Assembly (NCBI GenBank): GCA_964370395.1
Contig: CAYJIZ010000008.1
Coordinates: 1 to 64,000, forward strand
Length of the DNA: 64,000 nucleotides
Reading direction: 5' to 3'
Source of the DNA: JBGUVL01 sp964370395
GTDB lineage: Bacteria; Bacillota_I; Bacilli_A; Erysipelotrichales; Erysipelotrichaceae
Positions within the stretch are counted from its first letter, which is position 1. Every line of letters begins with the position of its first letter. Positions 8,166-16,042 of the stretch are shown piece after piece. The notes below the pieces were generated by a model. The model did not search any database, was not told where the DNA came from, and saw only the letters and a program-made list of their open reading frames with translations. The position numbers and the translations under genes were made by a program.

Positions 8166-9249
8166 GCAGTTTTTCTCTAAATTTAGTAAGGTACAATTAA
8201 TTATTGCCGGCGTTGTGATTGCGATTGTTCTTGTATTTGTAATTGGTTTTAGTGTTTTAAAAGTTAACACTTCTGCTGTTTCAAATAAAAGTGAGCAAGT
8301 TGTCTTTCAAGTAAAAGAAGGGGCAACACTTGATTCCATTGTGGATGAATTGGCAAAAGAGAACATTATTAAAAATGCAACATTTGCGAAACTAAGCGCA
8401 AAGATATCTGGGGTCAACGGATTTATTGTCGGCCAATTCAAATTGGATAAAAATTGGGATAGCGATACGATTTTATCCTACCTGACAAAGCAAAAAAACG
8501 TGATGCGTGATGAAGTTATGATTACATTCAAAGAAGGAATTTGGGCAAAAGACATTGCTGCCTTAATTGAAGAAAACTTAGCGATTCCTGCTAGTGATAT
8601 GCTTGCGTTATGGAATGATGATGCATTTTTGAAACAGTGTATCGAAAAATATGCGTTTTTGGATGATTCCATCTTGAATTCACAATATCGTGTCAAATTA
8701 GAAGGGTATTTATTCCCTGAAACATATAGTTTCAACAAAACAGCCACTAAGGAAGAAATTACGTATACATTCTTAGATCATTTTAATAAGGAATACGAAC
8801 AAGTAAAGAAACAAATTAAGAAAAGTGGTATGAGTGTACATGATGTAGTTACTCTTGCATCAGTTGTACAATACGAATCAAAATCCAAAGAAGATATGGA
8901 AATGATTGCTGGTGTGTTTGACAATCGATTAAAAGTCAATATGCCTTTGCAATCAAGTGTAACGGTTTGTTATGCAATGTATGAATACGAATCTTGGGAA
9001 GAGTGTGAAACAAACGTTAACATTGATTCTCCATACAATACATATTTGAACAACGGCTTACCAATTGGGCCGATTTTGAATCCTGGAAAAGATGCGATAG
9101 AAGCTGTCTTACATCCAAAGAAACATGACTATGTTTACTTTATTGCTGACATTTATAATACGCGTAAAGAAGGAAAAGGAAAAGTGTTCTATTCGAAGAC
9201 GTTAGAAGAACACTTAAAACTTCAAGAAGAGTTAGGTTTAAAGTGGTAA
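8152..9249 (+). CDS. mltG: Endolytic murein transglycosylase MltG-like
   Basis: MltG cuts nascent glycan strands at the membrane and so sets strand length. The 365-residue protein has one N-terminal membrane helix (~residues 14-36), a LysM-like segment (FQVKEGATLDSIVDEL) and a C-terminal YceG domain with DNRLKVNMPLQS, PYNTYLNNGLPIGPILNPG and SKTLEEH. ATG 8152 is chosen over the in-frame ATG 8128 because GAGGAAGAAGAG lies at the right distance. Two sites deviate from the family: the segment usually reading ExE after ASxV reads QYE, and the usual His before the final FS motif appears as Val (GKVFYSKT). The second Glu is kept. Confidence 0.92.
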   Translation: METIKQFFSKFSKVQLIIAGVVIAIVLVFVIGFSVLKVNTSAVSNKSEQVVFQVKEGATLDSIVDELAKENIIKNATFAKLSAKISGVNGFIVGQFKLDKNWDSDTILSYLTKQKNVMRDEVMITFKEGIWAKDIAALIEENLAIPASDMLALWNDDAFLKQCIEKYAFLDDSILNSQYRVKLEGYLFPETYSFNKTATKEEITYTFLDHFNKEYEQVKKQIKKSGMSVHDVVTLASVVQYESKSKEDMEMIAGVFDNRLKVNMPLQSSVTVCYAMYEYESWEECETNVNIDSPYNTYLNNGLPIGPILNPGKDAIEAVLHPKKHDYVYFIADIYNTRKEGKGKVFYSKTLEEHLKLQEELGLKW

Positions 9250-9277
9250 GGAAAGGGTAGTATAAAACAATAAATCA

Positions 9278-9286
9278 TGCTATAAT
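9278..9286 (+). promoter_or_regulatory. Extended -10 promoter of greA
   Basis: TGC-TATAAT forms a perfect extended -10 hexamer, with no clear -35. The predicted start near 9293 gives a ~24-nt leader with the ribosome site AAAGGAGTGG. Confidence 0.7.
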
Positions 9287-9316
9287 ACATTAGCATATTA
9301 TAAAGGAGTGGTTAAC

Positions 9317-9793
9317 ATGAACGAAAAGGTATTCGTTACTCAGGAAGGTTTAGATGAGTTACAAAAAGAACTTCACCGCTTAGTACATGAAGAACGTAAT
9401 GTTGTAATTAACGAACTTCAAGAAGCTCGTGCACAAGGGGATTTAAGTGAAAATGCAGATTATGATGCAGCTAGAGATCACCAAGCAAGAGTAGAAGCTA
9501 GAATTCGTGAAGTAGAAGAATTAATTGCTAATGTGGAAATCATTAGTGATGATAAAAAAGGTAAAAAAAGTAAGATTGTTGGGTTAGGAAGCACTGTTGT
9601 TATTCTTGATTTAGAGACAAATGAAGAAGAAACATATACGATTGTTGGTTCTGTAGAAGCAGATCCATTCAATGGTAAGTTATCAAATGCAACTCCTCTT
9701 GCAATGGCACTATTAGACAGTAAGGTTGGAGCTACGGTAAAAGTAGTAGGAATTGAAGAGCCTTACGAAGTTAAAATTTTAGAACTTAAATAA
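9317..9793 (+). CDS. greA: Transcription elongation factor GreA
   Basis: GreA enters the RNA polymerase secondary channel and stimulates cleavage of backtracked RNA. The protein is 158 residues, exactly the usual length, from ATG 9317; an in-frame GTG at 9308 falls inside the ribosome site. The N-terminal coiled coil contains the tip acids in LSENADYDAARD (~residues 40-51), and the C-terminal FKBP-like domain ends in the globular VKILELK. It has its own promoter and terminator and so is probably monocistronic. Confidence 0.97.
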   Translation: MNEKVFVTQEGLDELQKELHRLVHEERNVVINELQEARAQGDLSENADYDAARDHQARVEARIREVEELIANVEIISDDKKGKKSKIVGLGSTVVILDLETNEEETYTIVGSVEADPFNGKLSNATPLAMALLDSKVGATVKVVGIEEPYEVKILELK

Positions 9794-9800
9794 TTTAAGA

Positions 9801-9834
9801 AACAGTGATATTCATAAGTATCGCTGTTTTTTTG
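9801..9834 (+). terminator. Terminator after greA
   Basis: A 10-bp stem AACAGTGATA / TATCGCTGTT contains one G-T pair, with an 8-nt loop and a T tract. It lies 8 bp after the greA stop. Confidence 0.88.
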
Positions 9835-9871
9835 TGGTTGAGGTATTACTATTTGCATATGATTTATTGTA

Positions 9872-9880
9872 TGCTATGAT
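9872..9880 (+). promoter_or_regulatory. Extended -10 promoter of xth
   Basis: TGC-TATGAT lies at 9872-9880, with a partial -35 TTGCAT at 9853-9858 (16-bp spacer). The predicted start near 9887 makes the leader ~11 nt, beginning AGGTGATAAAT right before the ATG. Confidence 0.65.
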
Positions 9881-9897
9881 ATTGGCAGGTGATAAAT

Positions 9898-10650
9898 ATG
9901 AAAATGATATCTTGGAATGTAAATGGAATTAGAGCTGCTGTAAACAAAGGGTTTTATGATTTTTTTGAAGCAAGTAACGCTGATATTTTTTGTATACAAG
10001 AATCCAAAATGCAAGAAGGACAATTGGAGTTAGTAACGCCTGATTATTATCAGTATTTTAATAGTGCTGAGAAAAAAGGGTATTCTGGAACAGTGGTTTT
10101 TACGAAACAAAAACCGTTATCTGTAATGTATGATATCGGTGTGGAAGAACACTCTCACGAAGGACGAGTGATTACTTTAGAATTTGAAACGTTTTACTTT
10201 GTGTGTGTCTATACACCAAATGCACAAGAAAGTTTAAAACGCTTGGATTATCGTTTGCGCTTTGAAAGTGATTTTAGTGCGCATTTAAATGCATTGAAAG
10301 CAAAGAAAAGCGTTATTATGTGTGGTGATTTAAATGTTGCTCACAATGAAATCGATTTGAAAAATCCGAAACAAAATCGTCAAAATCCAGGTTTTTCTGA
10401 TGAAGAAAGAGCTGCGTTTAGTGACTTATTAAGTACTGGATTTATTGATTCATACCGTTATTTGTATCCTGATAAAGTAGAGTATTCATGGTGGAGTTAT
10501 CGCTTTAGTGCGCGTACAAAAAACATTGGATGGCGAATAGATTATTTTGTTGTTTCGCAAGATTTAAAAGACAAAATTGTAGATTCGCAAATTTTAGGCG
10601 ATGTTTTAGGTAGCGACCATTGTCCAATTTGTTTAGAAATAGAGGTTTAA
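9898..10650 (+). CDS. xth: Exodeoxyribonuclease III (AP endonuclease)
   Basis: This Mg-dependent AP endonuclease and 3'-5' exonuclease acts in base excision repair. The 250-residue protein starts with the family-typical MKMISWNVNGIRA. It has the metal-binding Glu in CIQESKMQ (~residue 35), the central CGDLNVAHNEIDL, and the C-terminal catalytic GSDHCPI. ATG 9898 is preferred over an in-frame GTG at 9889 that lies in the ribosome site. The HAD gene follows after 2 bp. All catalytic residues are present. Confidence 0.96.
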   Translation: MKMISWNVNGIRAAVNKGFYDFFEASNADIFCIQESKMQEGQLELVTPDYYQYFNSAEKKGYSGTVVFTKQKPLSVMYDIGVEEHSHEGRVITLEFETFYFVCVYTPNAQESLKRLDYRLRFESDFSAHLNALKAKKSVIMCGDLNVAHNEIDLKNPKQNRQNPGFSDEERAAFSDLLSTGFIDSYRYLYPDKVEYSWWSYRFSARTKNIGWRIDYFVVSQDLKDKIVDSQILGDVLGSDHCPICLEIEV

Positions 10651-10652
10651 TT

Positions 10653-11312
10653 ATGAAAATATTAAAAGACAATCATCATGTGAAAGCTTGTATCTTTGAT
10701 TTGGATGGTACATTGCTTGATTCGATGTCTTTGTGGCAAGAAGTGGATCGTAAATATTTAGCTCGTTATGGCATCGTGTTCGATCCAATCTATTCCGAAG
10801 AAATCAAAAAAATGAGCTTTGATGAAAGTGCGAAGTATTTTATTGAGAAATTCAAAATACCTCGCAGTGAAAAGCAGATTAAAGAAGACTGGAACCAAAT
10901 GGTTGAAGCGGAATACCGTGATAATATTATGGCGAAACCAGGAGGGCTAGAAATCATTCAATCATTAGCAAAAAATAATATTGCATTGTGTGTTGCTACA
11001 TCGTGTAATAAGGAACATGCGAAAATGGCATTGCAACGTTTGGGGATGTTACCTTACTTTGACTTCATTTTAACATGTGCAGAAGTTGGTAAAAACAAAG
11101 AGTATCCGGATGTGTTTCATGCTTGTGCAAATCGCTTAGAAGTCGCACCACATGAGTGTTTGGTGTTTGAAGATTTATACATGGCACTGAAAGTATGTCA
11201 TAAAGAAGGGTTTTTAACAGTTGGTATTTACGATGAACTGAGTGCTCATGAGAAACAAAATGCACAAAAGGTATGTAACTACTACATTAATGATTTTTTT
11301 GAAATAATGTAA
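10653..11312 (+). CDS. HAD-superfamily phosphatase (beta-PGM-like)
   Basis: This is a 219-residue HAD hydrolase with the nucleophile motif IFDLDGTLLDS near residue 15, a helical cap, motif II VATSC, and motif IV VFEDLYMALKVC near residue 170. The architecture matches beta-phosphoglucomutase-like and sugar or nucleotide phosphatases; the substrate cannot be assigned. In motif IV the common ED-SxxG reads ED-LYMA, so the loop differs from beta-PGM itself. ATG 10653 follows the xth stop by 2 bp, so the two are co-transcribed. An upstream in-frame ATG at 10620 lies inside xth and is not favoured. Confidence 0.85.
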   Translation: MKILKDNHHVKACIFDLDGTLLDSMSLWQEVDRKYLARYGIVFDPIYSEEIKKMSFDESAKYFIEKFKIPRSEKQIKEDWNQMVEAEYRDNIMAKPGGLEIIQSLAKNNIALCVATSCNKEHAKMALQRLGMLPYFDFILTCAEVGKNKEYPDVFHACANRLEVAPHECLVFEDLYMALKVCHKEGFLTVGIYDELSAHEKQNAQKVCNYYINDFFEIM

Positions 11313-11335
11313 GAATTAAGTTCTTACATTTTTTA
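11307..11335 (+). terminator. Terminator after the HAD gene
   Basis: The 9-bp perfect stem ATGTAAGAA / TTCTTACAT has loop TTAAG and a T6 tract. The HAD stop codon lies in the 5' arm. Confidence 0.9.
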
Positions 11336-11417
11336 TTGTGCTTTCAAAACTTGCAAGAAGAAAGGCATCAACAAACAATAAAAAGTATGGTAAAATAAGA
11401 AGGAAAAGGTGGCGCGT

Positions 11418-11996
11418 ATGATAGCATTTATTAAAGGTACAGTTGTTTCTTATACAAACGATAGTGTAGTAGTAGATAACCATGGGATTGGGTATCGAAT
11501 TTTTATGCCGAATCCAACAAATTTAATTTTAAAAGAGGATACTTTGATTTATACGTATCAGCATTTTCGTGAGGATGCACAAATATTGTTCGGTTTTGAA
11601 AAACAAGAAGACCATGATTTGTTCGTGCGTTTGATCTCAGTAAAAGGAATCGGTCCTAAAATCGCAATGAATGCACTTGCTGCATCGACAACGAACGCAA
11701 TTATTGCGGCAATTGAAACAGGGGATGCAAATGCATTGAAACAATTACCTGGTATAGGAGCAAAAGCAGCTTCACAAATTGTTTTAGATTTAAAGGGGAA
11801 ATTAGTTGAAAGTGACAAAGAGGAAAAAGTAAGTGATGCTAACTTACAAGATGCAATCGATGCCTTGAAAGCACTTGGTTACAAGAATAATGAAATTCAT
11901 TCTATTATGAAGGAATTAAAAGAAGATAAGTTAATGAGTGTCGATGAATATGTTAGAAAGGCACTACGATTAATGTTGAAGAAGAAAGGGGTATAG
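11418..11996 (+). CDS. ruvA: Holliday junction helicase subunit RuvA
   Basis: RuvA binds four-way junctions and loads the RuvB motor. The 192-residue protein has the OB domain starting MIAFIKGTVVSY, two HhH motifs (LISVKGIGPKIAMNAL ~residues 70-85 and LPGIGAKAASQIVLDLKGK ~105-123) and the mobile C-terminal domain. ATG 11418 is chosen over the in-frame GTG 11409, which sits in AAAAGGTGG. A TAAAAT -10 candidate lies just upstream. ruvB follows after 1 bp. Confidence 0.97.
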   Translation: MIAFIKGTVVSYTNDSVVVDNHGIGYRIFMPNPTNLILKEDTLIYTYQHFREDAQILFGFEKQEDHDLFVRLISVKGIGPKIAMNALAASTTNAIIAAIETGDANALKQLPGIGAKAASQIVLDLKGKLVESDKEEKVSDANLQDAIDALKALGYKNNEIHSIMKELKEDKLMSVDEYVRKALRLMLKKKGV

Positions 11997-11997
11997 T

Positions 11998-13002
11998 ATG
12001 GATAGAGTCTTATCGAGTGAAGTGTTAAGTACAGATGAAGATGCAAGCCTTAGACCTTCCTCTCTTGATGAGTACATCGGACAAAAAGATTTAAAAGATA
12101 ATCTTAAAATCTTTTTAGAAGCAGCAAAACAACGTAATGAAGCGTTGGATCATGTTCTTCTATATGGTCCTCCAGGACTAGGGAAAACAACCTTAGCTTA
12201 CATTTTGGCTAATGAGATGGGGACAAAGATTAAAACCGCAAGTGGACCTTCTATTGAAAAAGGAGGAGATCTAGCTGCGATTTTATCACAACTTGAGCCT
12301 GGTGATGTCTTGTTTATTGATGAAATTCATCGTCTTTCAAAAGCGGTGGAGGAAATTTTGTATCCAGCGATGGAAGATTATTGTATTGATATTGTGGTGG
12401 GTAAGGAAAGTTCCATTCGTAGTATTCGTTTGGATTTGCCTCCATTTACATTAGTGGGAGCAACCACACGAGCAGGGGATTTAAGTGCTCCATTACGTGA
12501 TCGATTTGGAATCGTATCACAACTTAATTATTACGATTTGCAAGATTTACAAAAGATTATTTCTCGTACAGCTAGAGTAATGGAAAATGAAATAGAAGAA
12601 GAAGCAGTGATTGAAATTGCAAGAAGAAGTCGAGGAACACCTCGTGTTGCCAATCGATTGTTTCGTAGAGTTCGTGACTTTGCTCAGGTAATGAACGATG
12701 GAGTCATTTCAATTGATATCGCAAAATTAGCATTGAATCGTTTGAAAATTGATGAGCTTGGATTGGATGATGTGGATTACAAATATTTAAGAGGAATCAT
12801 TGAGCGCTTTAAAGGTGGACCAGTTGGATTAGAAGCACTGTCTGCTTCCATCGGGGAAGAATCCATGACGTTAGAGGATGTCTATGAGCCATACTTACTA
12901 CAAATAGGTTTCATTAACCGCACCCCTCGCGGTCGCCAAGTTAGTGAAAAAGCATATGCACATTTAGGATATGCTCACCAAAATAATTTATTTGAGGAAT
13001 AG
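11998..13002 (+). CDS. ruvB: Holliday junction helicase subunit RuvB
   Basis: RuvB is the AAA+ motor that drives branch migration with RuvA. The 334-residue protein has Walker A GPPGLGKTT (~residues 57-65), Walker B FIDEIHR, sensor GATTRAGDLSAPLRDRFG, and the C-terminal winged helix with the arginine-rich INRTPRGRQV. The start is 1 bp after the ruvA stop, a standard coupled arrangement. A weak terminator follows. Confidence 0.98.
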   Translation: MDRVLSSEVLSTDEDASLRPSSLDEYIGQKDLKDNLKIFLEAAKQRNEALDHVLLYGPPGLGKTTLAYILANEMGTKIKTASGPSIEKGGDLAAILSQLEPGDVLFIDEIHRLSKAVEEILYPAMEDYCIDIVVGKESSIRSIRLDLPPFTLVGATTRAGDLSAPLRDRFGIVSQLNYYDLQDLQKIISRTARVMENEIEEEAVIEIARRSRGTPRVANRLFRRVRDFAQVMNDGVISIDIAKLALNRLKIDELGLDDVDYKYLRGIIERFKGGPVGLEALSASIGEESMTLEDVYEPYLLQIGFINRTPRGRQVSEKAYAHLGYAHQNNLFEE

Positions 13003-13027
13003 AGAGATACTTTGTATCTTTCTTTTT
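13002..13027 (+). terminator. Probable terminator after ruvB
   Basis: The stem AGAGATAC / GTATCTT contains a G-T pair and a 3-nt TTT loop, and is followed by TCTTTTT. It is weaker than the other terminators here. Confidence 0.6.
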
Positions 13028-13108
13028 CCGTTTTACAAACGAAAATGTTGCACATAAATTTCTTGTCACCATGAAAAAAGACCATAACCAAAGCGTTTTT
13101 CAGTGATG

Positions 13109-13122
13109 TCAAAAGGTTTTGA
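13109..13122 (+). promoter_or_regulatory. Candidate operator upstream of the XRE regulator
   Basis: The dyad TCAAAA-GG-TTTTGA is followed by another TTTTGA half-site at 13140-13145, both within 70 bp of the XRE start codon. This is a plausible autoregulatory site for the adjacent HTH protein; no direct evidence. Confidence 0.4.
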
Positions 13123-13173
13123 TAGCGAAAATATGCCACTTTTGATTAAATGGTGATACAAGGAGAGGAAAAG

Positions 13174-13749
13174 ATGGAACTAAAAAATCAAATTAAAAAA
13201 CATCGAGTAAAAGCAAATTTATCACAAGATGAATTAGCTGACAAAGTTTACGTTTCACGACAAACAATTTCCAATTGGGAAAATGACAAGAGTTACCCTG
13301 ATGTGAAAAGCTTGTTGCTGATGAGCGAAGTCTTTCAAATCTCACTTGATCAATTAATCAAAGGGGACCTGGAAAAAATGAAACAAGAAATTAACAAGCA
13401 AGATCAATTGGTATTTAAGCAAACGAGTACACGTTTTACGATTTTATTTATTGCTATCGTAGTATTACCTGTACCACTATTCTTTTTGTTGGATTGGTAC
13501 GGAGTCGCAATTTATGTTTTCTTATTTGCGATTAGTATGTATTATGCTTTAAAGGTAGAAAAGCTAAAGAAACAATTCAATATTCAAACATATCGAGAAA
13601 TTGTCGCATTTAGTGAAGGTAAGAATTTAAATGAAATCGAAAAAGCAAGAGAAGGTGGAAAACGTCCTTATCAAAAAGTATCGTTAGTCATTGCGAGTGC
13701 TGTACTTACTTTGATTGTGTCAACAATCATGATTTTACTGATCGGATAA
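13174..13749 (+). CDS. XRE-family regulator with C-terminal membrane segments
   Basis: This 191-residue protein has an N-terminal XRE helix-turn-helix (residues ~6-60, containing LSQDELADKVYVSRQTISNWENDKSYPD). A linker follows, then three predicted membrane helices (~82-100, ~103-120, ~172-190). Such HTH-membrane proteins are common in Firmicutes and are usually unassigned. A membrane-tethered repressor sensing an envelope signal is one idea. ATG 13174 follows AAGGAGAGG; the upstream in-frame ATG 13150 has no such site. It stands alone between two terminators, with a TCAAAA/TTTTGA dyad upstream. Confidence 0.85.
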   Translation: MELKNQIKKHRVKANLSQDELADKVYVSRQTISNWENDKSYPDVKSLLLMSEVFQISLDQLIKGDLEKMKQEINKQDQLVFKQTSTRFTILFIAIVVLPVPLFFLLDWYGVAIYVFLFAISMYYALKVEKLKKQFNIQTYREIVAFSEGKNLNEIEKAREGGKRPYQKVSLVIASAVLTLIVSTIMILLIG

Positions 13750-13754
13750 ATAAT

Positions 13755-13788
13755 AAAAAAGTTTATTGTAGCGAATAAACTTTTTTTA
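13755..13788 (+). terminator. Strong terminator after the XRE gene
   Basis: The 13-bp stem AAAAAAGTTTATT / AATAAACTTTTTT has loop GTAGCG and a T tract. A/T symmetry makes it usable in both directions. Confidence 0.9.
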
Positions 13789-13849
13789 TGCCATTACAAA
13801 AGGAAAGGAAGTTAAAATAAAAGTATAGTAAATTATCGTTAATCTTTGG

Positions 13850-13855
13850 TATAAT
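13850..13855 (+). promoter_or_regulatory. -10 element for the scpA operon
   Basis: A perfect TATAAT is preceded by TTTGG; no clear -35. The predicted start near 13862 gives a ~14-nt leader carrying GAGGTGATG. Confidence 0.55.
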
Positions 13856-13875
13856 AATGTAGGCGAGGTGATGAC

Positions 13876-14601
13876 ATGGCATTCGAAATTAAAATTGAAT
13901 CCTTTGAAGGTCCATTGGACTTAATGCTTCATTTAATAAAAGAAAATAAATTGGATTTGTTTGATTTGGATATGAATTTGCTTTGTGAGCAATATTTGTC
14001 ATATCTTAATGCGATGGAATCAATGCATTTAGAAGTAGCAAGCGAGTTTTTAAGTGAGCTTGCTGGTTTAATAGAATACAAAAGTAAGAAAATGCTACCA
14101 AAAGAGAAGGTAGAAATTAGTGAAGAATACGAAGAAGACCAACGTGATAAGCTTGTTCGTCGTTTGTTAGAATACCAACGTTTTAAAGAAGTAAGTGAAT
14201 CGTTCTCGAAAAAGTACGAAGAGCGTCAAAAACTAATGAGTAAACCGATTAGTGAACAAACAAATGATTGGGTAAAAACAGTGAAAGAAGAAGATTTTGT
14301 CGGTAATCCATACGATTTGATTAAAGCGATGAATCGTGTGATTCGAAGAATGTCACTTGAAATGGTTCAGGAAACAACGATTCAAGTGGAAGAGATGTCG
14401 GCGGAAGAGCGAAGTGAAGTGATCAAACAACGCTTTGCGAGTATCGATAGTAAAATTAGTTTTGATGTGTTATGTGATGATTGTGTAAACCTACATATGG
14501 TAATCGTATCATTCTTAGCGATTCTTGACTTGATTCGTCACGGATTTTTAAATTTTACTGTTTCAGATGATGAAACAATTTGGTTAATGAGAGGGGCGTA
14601 G
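13876..14601 (+). CDS. scpA: Segregation and condensation protein ScpA
   Basis: ScpA is the kleisin that bridges SMC heads and partners ScpB in chromosome condensation. The 241-residue protein shows the N-terminal signature FEGPLDLMLHLIKENKLDLFDLDM, a charged central linker, and a C-terminal winged helix. GAGGTGATG precedes ATG 13876. scpB starts 5 bp after the stop. smc is not in the window, which is usual. Length is normal. Confidence 0.96.
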   Translation: MAFEIKIESFEGPLDLMLHLIKENKLDLFDLDMNLLCEQYLSYLNAMESMHLEVASEFLSELAGLIEYKSKKMLPKEKVEISEEYEEDQRDKLVRRLLEYQRFKEVSESFSKKYEERQKLMSKPISEQTNDWVKTVKEEDFVGNPYDLIKAMNRVIRRMSLEMVQETTIQVEEMSAEERSEVIKQRFASIDSKISFDVLCDDCVNLHMVIVSFLAILDLIRHGFLNFTVSDDETIWLMRGA

Positions 14602-14606
14602 CATAC

Positions 14607-15143
14607 ATGCGTAAGATATTAGAAGGTTTGTTATTTTTAAGTGGTGATGAGGGATTAAGTGCAAGTCAGTTATGTGAAGTGCTTGAAATTTCAAATGAAT
14701 CATTAGAAAAAAACATTAATCAAATGATGAATGAATATTTAGAAGAAGAACATGGTTTGGAATTGGTTCATTTTGGTGGACGTTATAAATTTGTCACAAA
14801 AGAAATTGTTTATCCTTATGCAGAGAAATTATTCTCATCTGCAAAGATTGCGACACTTTCCTCAGCTGCTCTTGAAACACTAGCGATTATCGCTTATAAA
14901 CAACCTATAACTCGTGCAGAGATCGAAGAGATTCGTGGTGTCGGTTGTGATATGATGATTCGTAAGTTAATGGCGCGCTCTTTGATAAAAGAGTGTGGAA
15001 GAAGTGATGCAGCGGGTCGTCCGTTTTTATATGAAGTAACTGAAGAATTTATGGATTCCTTCAAGTTACAAAGTTTGGCTGAGTTGCCAGAATTAAAAGA
15101 AGTAAAACAAGAAACAATGCAAAATTTATTTGAAAACGAATAA
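14607..15143 (+). CDS. scpB: Segregation and condensation protein ScpB
   Basis: ScpB is a tandem winged-helix dimer that binds the ScpA linker in the SMC complex. The 178-residue protein carries the signature ALETLAIIAYKQPITRAEIEEIRGV (~residues 88-112). ATG 14607 follows GAGAGGGGC; the upstream GTG at 14580 overlaps scpA and is not favoured. It forms an operon with scpA, and a short hairpin with T4 lies at its end. Confidence 0.96.
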   Translation: MRKILEGLLFLSGDEGLSASQLCEVLEISNESLEKNINQMMNEYLEEEHGLELVHFGGRYKFVTKEIVYPYAEKLFSSAKIATLSSAALETLAIIAYKQPITRAEIEEIRGVGCDMMIRKLMARSLIKECGRSDAAGRPFLYEVTEEFMDSFKLQSLAELPELKEVKQETMQNLFENE

Positions 15144-15165
15144 GAGATACTAGTTATCTCTTTTA
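15142..15165 (+). terminator. Weak terminator after scpB
   Basis: The 8-bp stem AAGAGATA / TATCTCTT has loop CTAGT and only four Ts after it. Read-through into rluB is likely. Confidence 0.55.
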
Positions 15166-15243
15166 TTATGAGAGGAAAAGAATGAATATTTCTTTCCTTT
15201 CATGCCAATTTCATATAAAATAAGTAAGAAAGGTTTTGATAGT

Positions 15244-15987
15244 ATGGAAAGAATACAAAAAGTAATCGCTGCTGCTGGAATCGCTAGTCGCCGTAAAGCG
15301 GAAGAAATGATTTTAGAAGGTCGCGTAAAAGTAAATGATGAAGTGTTAACAGAGTTAGGATATAAAGTGAAAAAAGCGGACTATATTGAGGTGGATGGAA
15401 AACCGATCACCAAAGAAAATAAAGTCTATTTTGTGATGAACAAACCAAAGAAAAGTATGTGTACATGTGATGATGAATTTGATCGTGTCACAGTTGTTTC
15501 AATGATCGATTGCAAGGAGAGAATTTATAGTGTAGGGCGTTTGGATTATGACACGAGTGGTGTTTTAATTTTGACTAACGATGGTGAATTTGCGAATATG
15601 ATGATTCACCCTAAGTACCATTTGCCAAAAACGTATAACTTAACTATTAACGGAATTTTGGATAAGACACAATTATTGCAACTTGCAAAAGGTGTAGTAT
15701 TGGACGATGGGGTAAAAACACTTCCTGCGAAGTATAAAGTAACAGAAAAAGACGACGAGAAAAACCAAATGTCTTTGGATTTAACAATCTTTGAAGGACG
15801 TAATCGCCAAATTAAGCGTATGATGGAAGCTTTTGGTTTTCGAGTAACAAGATTACACCGTAAGCAATTTGGCTTCTTAAAGGTGGATGATTTAAGCCAG
15901 GGAAGCTATCGTAAGTTAAAGCCATATGAAATAAAGTTATTAAAACAAATGGCAGCAACAGGCAAACTAGAAGAAGCACATCGTTAA
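15244..15987 (+). CDS. rluB: Pseudouridine synthase RluB/RsuA family
   Basis: This enzyme converts a specific 23S or 16S rRNA uridine to pseudouridine. The 247-residue protein has an N-terminal S4 RNA-binding domain (residues ~1-60, RIQKVIAAAGIASRRKAEEMI) and a catalytic domain with the aspartate in GRLDYDTSGVLIL (~residues 99-111). The C-terminal GRNRQIKRMMEAFG motif is present. Placement after scpB matches RluB of B. subtilis, so RluB is likelier than RsuA. ATG 15244 is chosen because ORF extension to 15202 has no ribosome site. Confidence 0.93.
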   Translation: MERIQKVIAAAGIASRRKAEEMILEGRVKVNDEVLTELGYKVKKADYIEVDGKPITKENKVYFVMNKPKKSMCTCDDEFDRVTVVSMIDCKERIYSVGRLDYDTSGVLILTNDGEFANMMIHPKYHLPKTYNLTINGILDKTQLLQLAKGVVLDDGVKTLPAKYKVTEKDDEKNQMSLDLTIFEGRNRQIKRMMEAFGFRVTRLHRKQFGFLKVDDLSQGSYRKLKPYEIKLLKQMAATGKLEEAHR

Positions 15988-15992
15988 TAACG

Positions 15993-16022
15993 ATTGTAAT
16001 ACACTTTACAATGTTTTATAAT
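15993..16022 (+). promoter_or_regulatory. marR promoter with overlapping palindromic operator
   Basis: TTGTAA (15994-15999), a 17-bp spacer and TATAAT (16017-16022) form a good promoter. A perfect 7-bp inverted repeat ATTGTAA / TTACAAT (15993-15999 and 16006-16012, 6-bp spacer) covers the -35. This is the typical size and place for a MarR autorepressor site. Confidence 0.75.
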
Positions 16023-16042
16023 AATAGTGAGGTTACTATTAT
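16021..16042 (+). promoter_or_regulatory. Second dyad around the marR ribosome site
   Basis: The perfect 8-bp inverted repeat ATAATAGT / ACTATTAT has a 6-nt centre GAGGTT, which is the Shine-Dalgarno. In RNA it forms a hairpin with the ribosome site in the loop; in DNA it could be a second operator overlapping the -10. Confidence 0.6.
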
